Source: Clostridiales bacterium DTU023 (GTDB taxonomy: Bacteria; Bacillota; Clostridia; Saccharofermentanales; DTU023). From it: DNA of 49,835 nt. Under the pieces are notes generated by a model. The model had not been told where the DNA came from and did no database searches. It was given only the letters and a program-made list of their open reading frames with translations. The position numbers were made by a program, and so were the translations under genes. Where the stretch lies: contig LFTF01000018.1 in the NCBI GenBank assembly GCA_001512945.1, positions 1,417 through 51,251 on the forward strand. Direction: 5' to 3'. Shown piece by piece: positions 35,423 through 43,192 of this stretch. Every line of letters starts with the position of its first letter. The first letter of the stretch is position 1.

Positions 35423-36772
35423 TTACTCTTCTTCAACCGGAGCTTCTTCGCCTACTTCATCCATAGAGAACACATAGTCTTTACCAGGAAGGATCGCGTT
35501 GACGATTATGCCGGCTAGCGCCGCAATGGCGAGACCGGACAATTGCACGGGCGCGTCACCGATCATGAATTTAAGGCCGCCAACGGCTTCAAATCCAAGT
35601 CCGGAAACAAGCGTGACTGCGACAATAATCAAGTTGCGCGTCTTCGTCAAGTCGACCCGATTTTCAACCATGTTGCGGACGCCAATGGCAGCAATCATCC
35701 CGTATAGGACGAACGACACACCACCGATGACAACACCAGGAATCGAGCCAATGAATCCGCCCACGATGGGGAAGAAACTTGCGATAATTGCCATGACCGC
35801 GGCAATTTGCATGACCCTTGGGTCGTAGACACGTGTCAGCACGAGAACACCTGTGTTCTCTCCGTACGTTGTGTTGGCAGGGCCACCAAAGGCTGACGCA
35901 AGGCTGGTCGCTATACCGTCACCAAGAAGTGTTCTGTGGAGACCGGGTTTGGCGATCAAGTTCTTGCCAATAGTCGCGCCGATGGCTGACACGTCGCCGA
36001 CGTGCTCCATCATAGTCGCGAGTGCGATAGGCACAATCGTTATGATCGCGCTCCCGTTAAATTTCATGAACCGATCCGCCGAGAGAGGCAGAGCGACAAC
36101 GCCGCCTGATGCCAATCCTGCGAAATCAACGACACCGAAGATAACCGCGACCACATAGCCGACAATGATTCCCAATAAGATGGGAATGATTTTCATCATG
36201 CCTTTGCCCCAGATATTGCAAACAACAATCGTCACAATCGCAGAGAGCGCAATCAGCCAGTTAACACCGAGCGGCAAAACACCTTTGGCCGTTTCGATTG
36301 GGCCCATGATGCTGCTGATAGCGACCGGGGCCAATATAAGACCGATGCAGACAATGATTGGACCTGTCACGACAGGTGGGAAGAAGCGCATAACGCGCTG
36401 GGGTCCGACAACCTTAATCAGACCTGCGAGAACCACATATACGAGACCGGCTACAAACACACCGCCGCAGGCGTACGGAAGCAGTTCCGGTTCTCCATTC
36501 GGGGCAATCGCCTGGTAACCTGCGATAAAGGCAAATGATGAGCCTAGGAAAGCAGGTACCTTACCTCCTGTGATTACGTGGAATAGTAGTGTACCAATAC
36601 CAGCCATCAAGAGTGCCGTCGAGACATTCAATCCGGTGATTATAGGAACAAGGATGGTGGCGCCAAACATAGCAAATAAATGCTGGACACCCAACACGAG
36701 AGTTTTTGGAACTCCCAGCTCTTTGACGTCATAGATGGGCTCGACGCCCAACTTAGATTTCTCTTTAGTCAT
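35423..36772 (-). CDS. uraA: NCS2-family permease, uracil type
   Basis: A 449-residue membrane transporter with about 14 hydrophobic segments, expected to take up a nucleobase by proton symport. The segment YGENTGVLVLTRVYDP matches the ENxGVxxxTRV signature of uracil permeases (UraA/PyrP) rather than the QNNGV form of xanthine/urate permeases, and FGATILVPIITGLN at the N-terminus is typical. The ATG at 36772 has GAGGAG at good spacing; the open frame extends eleven codons further without support. It is the last gene of the catabolic island before the terminator. Uracil is the best guess, but the neighbours suggest that a purine or another ring compound cannot be ruled out. Confidence 0.9.
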   Translation of the reverse strand: MTKEKSKLGVEPIYDVKELGVPKTLVLGVQHLFAMFGATILVPIITGLNVSTALLMAGIGTLLFHVITGGKVPAFLGSSFAFIAGYQAIAPNGEPELLPYACGGVFVAGLVYVVLAGLIKVVGPQRVMRFFPPVVTGPIIVCIGLILAPVAISSIMGPIETAKGVLPLGVNWLIALSAIVTIVVCNIWGKGMMKIIPILLGIIVGYVVAVIFGVVDFAGLASGGVVALPLSADRFMKFNGSAIITIVPIALATMMEHVGDVSAIGATIGKNLIAKPGLHRTLLGDGIATSLASAFGGPANTTYGENTGVLVLTRVYDPRVMQIAAVMAIIASFFPIVGGFIGSIPGVVIGGVSFVLYGMIAAIGVRNMVENRVDLTKTRNLIIVAVTLVSGLGFEAVGGLKFMIGDAPVQLSGLAIAALAGIIVNAILPGKDYVFSMDEVGEEAPVEEE

Positions 36773-37113
36773 TCGTTCATCTCCTCTCATAACAAGATTT
36801 CCCAAGCGTTGCGCAGTTGCCTCCGCTTCATATCAGAGACAGCCACCGCTGACGGGTACTTATTAATTACACAAATCGTACCACAAGTAACAGTTGATTG
36901 CATTAGCAGTTTCTACAGGATCAAGCCGGTAAGACGTTTGATTTCATCTCGAACATGCCCTATATGAGGGGTAATTGTTCATTCTATTTGGTGATTTGAC
37001 ACAACATTTAACAAAATCAAACGCAAATCTACGTTTTTATATTGTAAAAGACAATCACCGATCATATCGAATTAACCATGGCGCCCTTGCAAAAATTAAC
37101 TCCAACCCCACTC
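36773..37113 (-). other. Intergenic region upstream of the permease, nothing clearly identified
   Basis: About 340 bases, AT-rich in the half next to the AEC gene, with no coding frame of note on the minus strand. I compared it by eye with the purine riboswitch core and the PyrR-binding loop and found neither. A short stem (AAGCG / CGCTT) lies in the leader near 36,820. No convincing promoter pair was found, although one is expected here. Confidence 0.4.
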
Positions 37114-38052
37114 TCACCAAAAGCCGAACGATCGCAGGACCACAATAAAGATATGCAGCGTGAAAAGAGAAACAAACGAAGTAACGGCGACAATTTGAGC
37201 AGCAAGCTCACCGTCACCGCCAAGTTCAAATGCCATCGCGGGAAGCGGAGTCGCGACCGGACCGCCGAACGCGACAAGCAATGAGATTAGCGTAATATCG
37301 CGAAACCCAAAAAGAATGGCCAGAGGTACTAACAAAATCGGAACAATGAGCAGGCGGACTGTCGTGGCAATTGAGATCCATAACTTATTGGCTTTCAAAC
37401 CCAGGAATGTCAGAGAAGATCCGGCAACGATCAACGACAGAGGCTTCGCGGCCTCAGAGATTTGCTCGAGAGGACGATAAAGAATATCCGGAAGTGGGAC
37501 ACGTGTCAGTTGGAAAAACATCGCAAAAGAAACGGCGATGACAATCGGATTCTTGAGAACACTAAGCAAAATGGAACCCACATTTGGTTTTGTCCCCTTC
37601 ATCATCTCAAAAATGATGACGCTCAAAATATTGAATAGAGGAACCACTACTGCGATTAGGATACTAGCGGGACCTATTTTGTCGGCTCCAAAAAGAAGTG
37701 TTCCATAAATAATCCCCAATAAACCAAAATTAGTCCGGTAGGCGCATTGCGCGACAACAGACGCGACAGGACGCGATGGAATTTTTTTCGCGGCGACTAT
37801 GACCCCGACGCCCGCCAGCACCAAGACACATACCACAGAAAATAGTATTGCTTTGAGATCGATCGCTTCGGCAAGATTCGTATTGTATACGCTGACAAAT
37901 AAGGAGACCGATATAAAAACTACAAAAACAATCCTGTTAAGCGGCTGTTCGATTGATTTTGGGATGATCTTTGTTTTGCCAAGCAATGCGCCGGCAAGAA
38001 TAAAAAAATAAAGTGGGAAAAGACTCTCAAGTGTCTCTAGCAAAACAGCCAT
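37114..38052 (-). CDS. AEC (auxin efflux carrier) family transporter
   Basis: A 312-residue membrane protein with about ten hydrophobic segments, starting LFPLYFFILAGALLGKTKIIPK and containing the family-type KNPIVIAVSFAMFF segment followed by a PLSLIVAGSSL region. AEC proteins in bacteria carry organic acids such as malate or malonate, in or out. Here it could move an acid end product or substrate of the catabolic island. It starts only 24 bases after a terminator that closes the cyclase gene, so it needs read-through or a promoter hidden in that stretch. Confidence 0.87.
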   Translation of the reverse strand: MAVLLETLESLFPLYFFILAGALLGKTKIIPKSIEQPLNRIVFVVFISVSLFVSVYNTNLAEAIDLKAILFSVVCVLVLAGVGVIVAAKKIPSRPVASVVAQCAYRTNFGLLGIIYGTLLFGADKIGPASILIAVVVPLFNILSVIIFEMMKGTKPNVGSILLSVLKNPIVIAVSFAMFFQLTRVPLPDILYRPLEQISEAAKPLSLIVAGSSLTFLGLKANKLWISIATTVRLLIVPILLVPLAILFGFRDITLISLLVAFGGPVATPLPAMAFELGGDGELAAQIVAVTSFVSLFTLHIFIVVLRSFGFW

Positions 38053-38075
38053 GTACTGAGCCCCGAATCATTTTC

Positions 38076-38115
38076 AAAAACCCCCCGAAGCCGGTCAAAC
38101 CGACTTTCAGGGGGT
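38076..38115 (-). terminator. Terminator between the cyclase gene and the AEC transporter
   Basis: On the minus strand a long imperfect stem (ACCCCCTGAAAGTCGG / CCGGCTTCGGGGGGT) with a small loop is followed by TTTTTG. It ends about 24 bases before the AEC start codon, which makes partial termination, reducing AEC expression, likely. Confidence 0.8.
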
Positions 38116-38180
38116 CTGGTTTACGTAAGAAAAACAATCAGCGTCCGTTCGGCGATATGCCTGGCGAGCGCTGACCAAAA

Positions 38181-38978
38181 TTAATCCTCTTCGTCAAACG
38201 CTACGCAGCGGCAGAACGCAGACTCACCATACTGGAACTTCCAGGGGAATGTTCCGAGGATGAGGCGCTTGTTCAGCACTTTGTCAATCTCACCGCCAAT
38301 ATTCTCGACGTGAATGATTTCCCAAGGTTTCGGGAAAACTTCAATGTGCATGGCCTGGTATGTATCGGGCCATTTGTAGATCTCATTCAGCCCTTTGCCG
38401 TATTTCTCCTTCAAGTAAGCGTCGCAGCGCTCAGCTTCTTGAGGTTCCCAGTCGCGGATCTTCGTGTTCATCGGGTGGTCGGCGGAACCGCAATCGACCG
38501 CGATGTACTTGATCTCCATCTCTTTCATCCAGTCAGGGAAATCCATCGACGGACCGGGATGGCGTAGCATGTAGCGCCGCTCATCGGCCTCCGGTTGGTC
38601 AAATCCATACTTATGGTAGCCCGTATTGATGAAGATGATGTCACCTTTTTTTACTTCAACGCGGTCCATGATGTCCTGCGGCGTGTAGATCGACCAGTCC
38701 TCCGCGATATCAGAGATATCGACGACGACGCCAGGTCCAACTAGTTTATCCATCTCGAGCGAAGCGATATCGCGACCAGATGTGTCAAAATGCAACGGGC
38801 CGTCAAGGTGAGTTCCCACGTGATTTGAGGTTGTTATGAGCATGCCGTTCGCGCCGTTCGGCGAGAGGCGCTTGAAAAATTTGACTTGCAATGGCTCGTA
38901 AGTCGGCCACGGCGGGGTCAAATGGCTTGTGTTCTGTGTAAGGTCGTAAACCTTCATTTTGTCCCAGTTTTTAATCAT
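38181..38978 (-). CDS. Cyclase-family metal-dependent hydrolase (kynurenine formamidase / isatin hydrolase type)
   Basis: A 265-residue member of the cyclase family, which opens cyclic or linear amides using a divalent metal. The family motif is seen as NHVGTHLDGPLHF, with His53, His57, Asp59 and His63. The segment IAVDCGSADHP and the C-terminal IIHVENIGG are placed as in KynB and isatin hydrolase. Residues around the substrate pocket do not allow me to name a substrate. GGAGGG precedes the ATG. It follows allG by 118 bases in the same direction, so hydrolysis of an amide or lactam in the same pathway is inferred. Confidence 0.88.
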   Translation of the reverse strand: MIKNWDKMKVYDLTQNTSHLTPPWPTYEPLQVKFFKRLSPNGANGMLITTSNHVGTHLDGPLHFDTSGRDIASLEMDKLVGPGVVVDISDIAEDWSIYTPQDIMDRVEVKKGDIIFINTGYHKYGFDQPEADERRYMLRHPGPSMDFPDWMKEMEIKYIAVDCGSADHPMNTKIRDWEPQEAERCDAYLKEKYGKGLNEIYKWPDTYQAMHIEVFPKPWEIIHVENIGGEIDKVLNKRLILGTFPWKFQYGESAFCRCVAFDEED

Positions 38979-39021
38979 GATTTCCCTCCATTTTTTTCTG
39001 ATTTATTCCATTGTATTCAGA

Positions 39022-39079
39022 GTCCGGTTTAACGGACAAAACTGACAGTTTATTCATAGCCGTCCGTATTGGACGGCTA
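39022..39079 (-). other. Two hairpins between allG and the cyclase gene
   Basis: A perfect nine-pair stem TAGCCGTCC / GGACGGCTA with a five-base loop is at 39057-39079, and a five-pair stem GTCCG / CGGAC with a six-base loop at 39022-39037. Both contain the same GTCCG/CGGAC core. No T-run follows either on the minus strand, so they are not terminators; they may be mRNA processing or stabilising structures. Confidence 0.5.
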
Positions 39080-39096
39080 ATATCTATTATAGCGCA

Positions 39097-40356
39097 CTAA
39101 TCAAGGAGTCCCTCGTCGTCAAGAAGCTCGACATATGCCTCTAGCGCATCCTCAAAACAATTCATCGGCGGGTAAACAACTCCGGCTCCCACCTGGCCTA
39201 CGCCGGCGTCCTTGTGGGCAATGCCGGTGTTAATTACGGGTAGAATCTGCGTCTCAACGACTCGACGGATGTCGATCCCTGTCGGTGAACCGCGGAAATT
39301 CATGGGTGGCAATTTGTAGCTGTTGCTCTCCTCTAGCGTTATCTCATACATTCTCGTCGTGTAATTGACAGCATCCTGAGGTGTGCCGCCGACGAACTGA
39401 ACAATAGCGGGTGCCGTTGCCATGGAAAATCCACCGATGCCGAGTGTCTCCGTTATACATGAATCGCCGATGTCGGGATTGGCGTCGGCCATGCTGTAAC
39501 CGGGAAAGTAAAGCCCATCGATGATAGCCGCCGGACCGGTGAACCAGCGATCGCCCAGGCCTGCGACGCGGATGCCAAACTCAGTGCCGTTACGGCACAT
39601 CGTGTAGACAACGGTCGAATGCTTAACGCCGCCAGCCGGATCCAGTGAAGCTTTCGCCGCAGGCATTGAAAGGTTAAGGAAGAAGTGATCATTCGAGTTC
39701 ATAAAATCGAACACTTTGACCTGATCCTCTTTCGAAGAATTTGTCTTTAGGATGCTCGATGCGATCTCGCGGATAAATAGTGAAGTCGCCGCCTTATTTC
39801 GGTTGTGGACTTCGTCTCCCATTTGAACCGCTTGGGCGATCATATTCTTAAGGTCGATGGGACCGTGAATTTCAATCGCTTCTTTCATGATGGGATAGAG
39901 CGTTTTCTCCATCCATTTGAGGTGCGTGATGACCTGATCGCTGAATGCGCCAAAACGCAATACCGTTCCCAGTCCCTCGTTCTGTGTACAGTAAGATTTG
40001 TTGCCGTATGTTTTATTTTCCAGAATAAAGACAGGCATGGACGCCGTGACGACACCAGCCATGGGACCGACCGCCGAATGATGGTGACACGGATCAAATT
40101 CAATGTCGCCCGAGGCGGCAAGCTTCTCTGCTTCCTCCGGTGTTGAGGCAAGTCCTTCGTAAATCAACCCGCCGATAACTGCGCCGCGAAGCGGTCCCGA
40201 CATTTTCTCCCATGTAATGGGAGGGCCTGCGTGCAACATCATATGTTTATGCATGCCCGGCACGACATCCTTCGCCACTCCCATCCCGATCAGTGTCGGC
40301 TGGGCGCTCTGTATGATCTCCAATACTTTCTTATTGGCTTCTTCAATGAAATCCAT
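39097..40356 (-). CDS. allG: DUF1116 protein, AllG (YlbE) subunit of an oxamate-type carbamoyltransferase
   Basis: A 419-residue DUF1116 protein. In E. coli the homologue YlbE (AllG) works with FdrA (AllF) and YlbF (AllH) as oxamate carbamoyltransferase, which phosphorolyses oxalurate to oxamate and carbamoyl phosphate in anaerobic allantoin use. Visible conserved stretches are GPLRGAVIGGLIYEGLA, FDPCHHHSAVGPMAG, IRVAGLGDRWFTGPA and the C-terminal GVGQVGAGVV. AAGGGG precedes the ATG. It follows the small FdrA-C gene by about 95 bases in the same operon. The family is recognised with confidence; the exact substrate here is inferred. Confidence 0.9.
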   Translation of the reverse strand: MDFIEEANKKVLEIIQSAQPTLIGMGVAKDVVPGMHKHMMLHAGPPITWEKMSGPLRGAVIGGLIYEGLASTPEEAEKLAASGDIEFDPCHHHSAVGPMAGVVTASMPVFILENKTYGNKSYCTQNEGLGTVLRFGAFSDQVITHLKWMEKTLYPIMKEAIEIHGPIDLKNMIAQAVQMGDEVHNRNKAATSLFIREIASSILKTNSSKEDQVKVFDFMNSNDHFFLNLSMPAAKASLDPAGGVKHSTVVYTMCRNGTEFGIRVAGLGDRWFTGPAAIIDGLYFPGYSMADANPDIGDSCITETLGIGGFSMATAPAIVQFVGGTPQDAVNYTTRMYEITLEESNSYKLPPMNFRGSPTGIDIRRVVETQILPVINTGIAHKDAGVGQVGAGVVYPPMNCFEDALEAYVELLDDEGLLD

Positions 40357-40451
40357 GATTCCCCTTCTTTCTTACATCTTGATTCTGTATATGTTCTATC
40401 TATTACAAACCATCATCCTCTAATGGGTAAGGGTTTGTCGCGACCTTGTGT

Positions 40452-40628
40452 TTACTTCGAGCTCTTCAACTTGCCAAGCAAAGAAGCCATCTTGCGGTTG
40501 CCCCCCGCAAAAGGTTTCCATTGGACGTGAATACTCGGAATGTCTTGTGCTTTGAGTTCTGTGTAGAAAGACTCAAGACCAATGTTAATGATTTTCAGAT
40601 CTTCTTTAAAAAGTTCATTGACTGACAT
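40452..40628 (-). CDS. 58-residue protein matching the C-terminal segment of FdrA (split FdrA)
   Basis: This short frame begins at an ATG with a strong GGAAGGAG ribosome site and codes for 58 residues. Its pattern INIGLxSFxxEL followed by QWxPxAGGNxKxAxLLxxL matches the last roughly 50 residues of E. coli FdrA as I recall them (VINIGLRSFALEL and QWSPVAGGNKKLARLL). The large FdrA encoded just upstream ends before this segment. The start is 13 bases after the fdrA stop, and its ribosome site lies just past that stop. The natural reading is that FdrA is made from two genes here, with the C-terminal piece supplied in trans. A one-off nonsense mutation is less likely because the small gene has its own ribosome site and start. 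Confidence 0.85.
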   Translation of the reverse strand: MSVNELFKEDLKIINIGLESFYTELKAQDIPSIHVQWKPFAGGNRKMASLLGKLKSSK

Positions 40629-40641
40629 GATATGCTCCTTC

Positions 40642-42195
40642 CTATAAACCAGCTGTTTTCATGATACGGTCGACGAGGCGAACTGCCTGTGCATTCGAAG
40701 GCATCACAATCACGCCTGCTTGTTCCAAGTCTTCGATTGATTGTTTTAGGTCTTGCGGATCTTTATCGGTTCCCGTCACCGAAGCGACAGCTACGATATC
40801 TCTGCCCATGCTGGCAAGTTTTTCGCGGATTTTTATGACAGAATCCGCGACAGCCCCGGCAGGATCTTCGTGCGATCCGTAACCTAAAACGACGTCGACC
40901 AGGATGACCGCGGTCGTTTCATCGATATGTGATTCGAAAAATTCAGTGCGCGTCATCGGGTCAATCATCGGGTGTGGACGTCCACGAGTGAACTCATCCT
41001 CTCCGAGATCGAGACAAAGATGTCCCGCAAGACCTTCGAGTTTTGCCAGAGCACGATCTGGTGTCAGCGGGATATTCGAGTAGATCGGATAGTGTTCGCC
41101 CAGATACTTGATGGCCTCATCAGCCAGCGTACCGCCTGTAAAGAGGGCGCGAAGGTATTTCTGCTCCGGGGCGAGCCGCCCAGCCGCATCGTCAACTACA
41201 TGCGCGATCTCTTGCTCAGAGGCGTCAAATCCATCGAAATCGACTGGCGTCTGCTTGCGAAGGAGCGCGACAGCTTTCTTTGCGGCATCTTCCAAGCTCA
41301 CACACGGTACCGCGCCTGCCCGAAGAACTGATTCGGCGTTGCCGCCGATGAAGTCTATGACAACAGGTTTTGGTGAATCCGCCACAAGATCATAAATTTT
41401 CTTTTCAACAGATGGCGCGGGGGGTTTTGAAATGAGAAGGATGACGTGTGTCTCCGGGTCAGCTAATAGCGCCTCGATGCCTTGAATCATCATTAGACCA
41501 CCGATTTCTTCTCGAAGATCGCGTCCTCCTGTTCCGATTACTTGAGACAGTCCCTCGCCCAGCTGATCTATTAGAACCGTGACCTCTTGCGTGCCTGTAC
41601 CAGACGCGCCTACCACTCCGATTTTTCCACGCTTGACAACGTTGGCAAAACAAAGCGGAACGCCGTTAATAATCGCTGTCCCGCAGTCGGGTCCCATCAT
41701 AAGCAATCCCTTGTCGACCGCCATGCGCTTGAGTTTCAACTCATCTTCAATGGACACGTTGTCCGAAAACATCATGACGTTAAGCCCCTCACGCAAAGCA
41801 TTTTCCGCCTCGTCCGCGGCATATTGACCCGGCACTGAGAGCACTACGAAATTGGCTCCCGGCAAATACTCAATGGCTGAGCGCAATGTCGGCGGCTGAT
41901 AATCGCCCGCGTGGGATTCCTTCTTCTTGTTAATCTGCTCATCGAACGATGCAATAAGCTCGTCCATGTTTACTCGGCTTTCATCAAACTTCGCGGCAAT
42001 AAAAAGGTCATTGGGAGTAACCTTCTCAAGCTCAGGCAAAAACATTTCGAGCATCTTCACCAGATCGAGGTTCAGGTCCGTACCCATTCCAACCAGTACT
42101 TCCTCAACACCGTCGAGTTTCTTCATCTCACGCGAGATGAGCATCAGTGTGACTGAATCAAAATAGGCATTCTCACGTACAATAGTGTCAATCAT
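40642..42195 (-). CDS. fdrA: FdrA/AllF acyl-CoA-synthetase-like subunit of an oxamate-type carbamoyltransferase, lacking its C-terminal segment
   Basis: FdrA resembles the CoA-binding and ligase parts of succinyl-CoA synthetase and is AllF of the E. coli oxamate carbamoyltransferase. The 517-residue protein has an N-terminal domain (MIDTIVRENAYFDSVTLMLI), a Rossmann-type part with LMMGPDCGTAIINGVPLCFA and GVVGASGTGTQEV, GTGGRDLREEIGG, and later ALFTGGTLADEA and GRPHPMIDP. The protein ends in IMKTAGL, about where full-length FdrA continues into its last domain; that domain is the next small gene. The ATG at 42195 is eight bases after AAGGAG; the three extra codons upstream are rejected. Confidence 0.93.
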   Translation of the reverse strand: MIDTIVRENAYFDSVTLMLISREMKKLDGVEEVLVGMGTDLNLDLVKMLEMFLPELEKVTPNDLFIAAKFDESRVNMDELIASFDEQINKKKESHAGDYQPPTLRSAIEYLPGANFVVLSVPGQYAADEAENALREGLNVMMFSDNVSIEDELKLKRMAVDKGLLMMGPDCGTAIINGVPLCFANVVKRGKIGVVGASGTGTQEVTVLIDQLGEGLSQVIGTGGRDLREEIGGLMMIQGIEALLADPETHVILLISKPPAPSVEKKIYDLVADSPKPVVIDFIGGNAESVLRAGAVPCVSLEDAAKKAVALLRKQTPVDFDGFDASEQEIAHVVDDAAGRLAPEQKYLRALFTGGTLADEAIKYLGEHYPIYSNIPLTPDRALAKLEGLAGHLCLDLGEDEFTRGRPHPMIDPMTRTEFFESHIDETTAVILVDVVLGYGSHEDPAGAVADSVIKIREKLASMGRDIVAVASVTGTDKDPQDLKQSIEDLEQAGVIVMPSNAQAVRLVDRIMKTAGL

Positions 42196-42232
42196 TCCTC
42201 TCACTCCTTAACTAAATTTTACTTAAAATCAC

Positions 42233-43192
42233 TTATTCCGAATCACTCCGGGATGTTCTTATATTATCGGCCGATATCTTTCGGGCGCAATACAATCCAA
42301 ACAGGAAGTCTGCCCCCGAAGACGAGCCGTAAGCCAGTACACGCTCGATGAGCGAGTCAAGCGCATCAAGATCGTCTTCTACGATCGCGCGAAGCAATTC
42401 AAGATACGCTTCATTGGCCCTTCCACTCGCCGCATGGCGCAACATATGGTAGCTGACCAGCGTCGTACGATCACGGGCTATCACAGCAACACGCTCCAAA
42501 TTTTCGCGCAACCCATTGTTTGCGTCATTGCCCCAAGGACTGTCATAAAACAGACTTAACAGGATTCCTGCAAGAAAATCATCACAAGAGGGAGTAAGCC
42601 CGGGACCAAAGCCGATCAGCCTCTCTGTAAGATCGAGCGCGTGCTCTGGCTTGTCGGATACGAGCACTTTTAAAAACAGCTCAAGATCACGGTAAATGAA
42701 AGTGCAATAGACGTTCCCCTTGCGGGTGGAAGGAGGCGTATCACCCTCCGGCATCCACGCGATCAGCGGTGAAATTCCGTCTGCATTGGCAAGCAATAAT
42801 TTTGTTTTGATCAAGTCAAGTGCCATGATGCCTGGACTACATTTGACTTGCAATGGTTGTGTGAGAGAAACAGGGCGGACATGAGCATCCTTGAGCCAAA
42901 TCGAGCCTGCTCCGCGAGGCAGGTTAAACACCAATCTGCCATCGCTTGACAGGGTGTCTCCGGCTCGCAAGCCCCACACACTGACACCGGGAACCGCCGC
43001 AACCATACCCATCGGCATGATATCGCGCCCAGACGAAGCAAACGTCACCAGTTCCTCCTCCTGTGTCAACAGGTTAACCGACGTCTCAAAGACAGAATGT
43101 ACGCGGAGCTCGAGAATGGGACGCGCCAGCAAGAACTGCCGAAGATCCGACGCAATAAACAAACCGTTATAGATTTTTTCGCGTACCGTCAT
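42233..43192 (-). CDS. allH: DUF2877 protein, AllH (YlbF) subunit of an oxamate-type carbamoyltransferase
   Basis: A 319-residue DUF2877 protein. The family's most visible motif is GFGPGLTPSCDDFLAGIL at about residue 190 (usually GLTPSGDDFL). In E. coli the homologue YlbF (AllH) is the third component with FdrA and YlbE. The start overlaps the stop of the PucR-type regulator as ATGA, and fdrA follows after 37 bases, so regulator and enzyme are coupled. The order here is regulator-allH-fdrA-fdrAC-allG. Confidence 0.88.
   Translation of the reverse strand: MTVREKIYNGLFIASDLRQFLLARPILELRVHSVFETSVNLLTQEEELVTFASSGRDIMPMGMVAAVPGVSVWGLRAGDTLSSDGRLVFNLPRGAGSIWLKDAHVRPVSLTQPLQVKCSPGIMALDLIKTKLLLANADGISPLIAWMPEGDTPPSTRKGNVYCTFIYRDLELFLKVLVSDKPEHALDLTERLIGFGPGLTPSCDDFLAGILLSLFYDSPWGNDANNGLRENLERVAVIARDRTTLVSYHMLRHAASGRANEAYLELLRAIVEDDLDALDSLIERVLAYGSSSGADFLFGLYCARKISADNIRTSRSDSE

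Noticed and set aside
36773..37113. Possible riboswitch or PyrR attenuator before the uracil-type permease
   Set aside because: By eye neither the purine riboswitch core nor a PyrR-binding loop with terminator and antiterminator is present; a covariance search would settle it.
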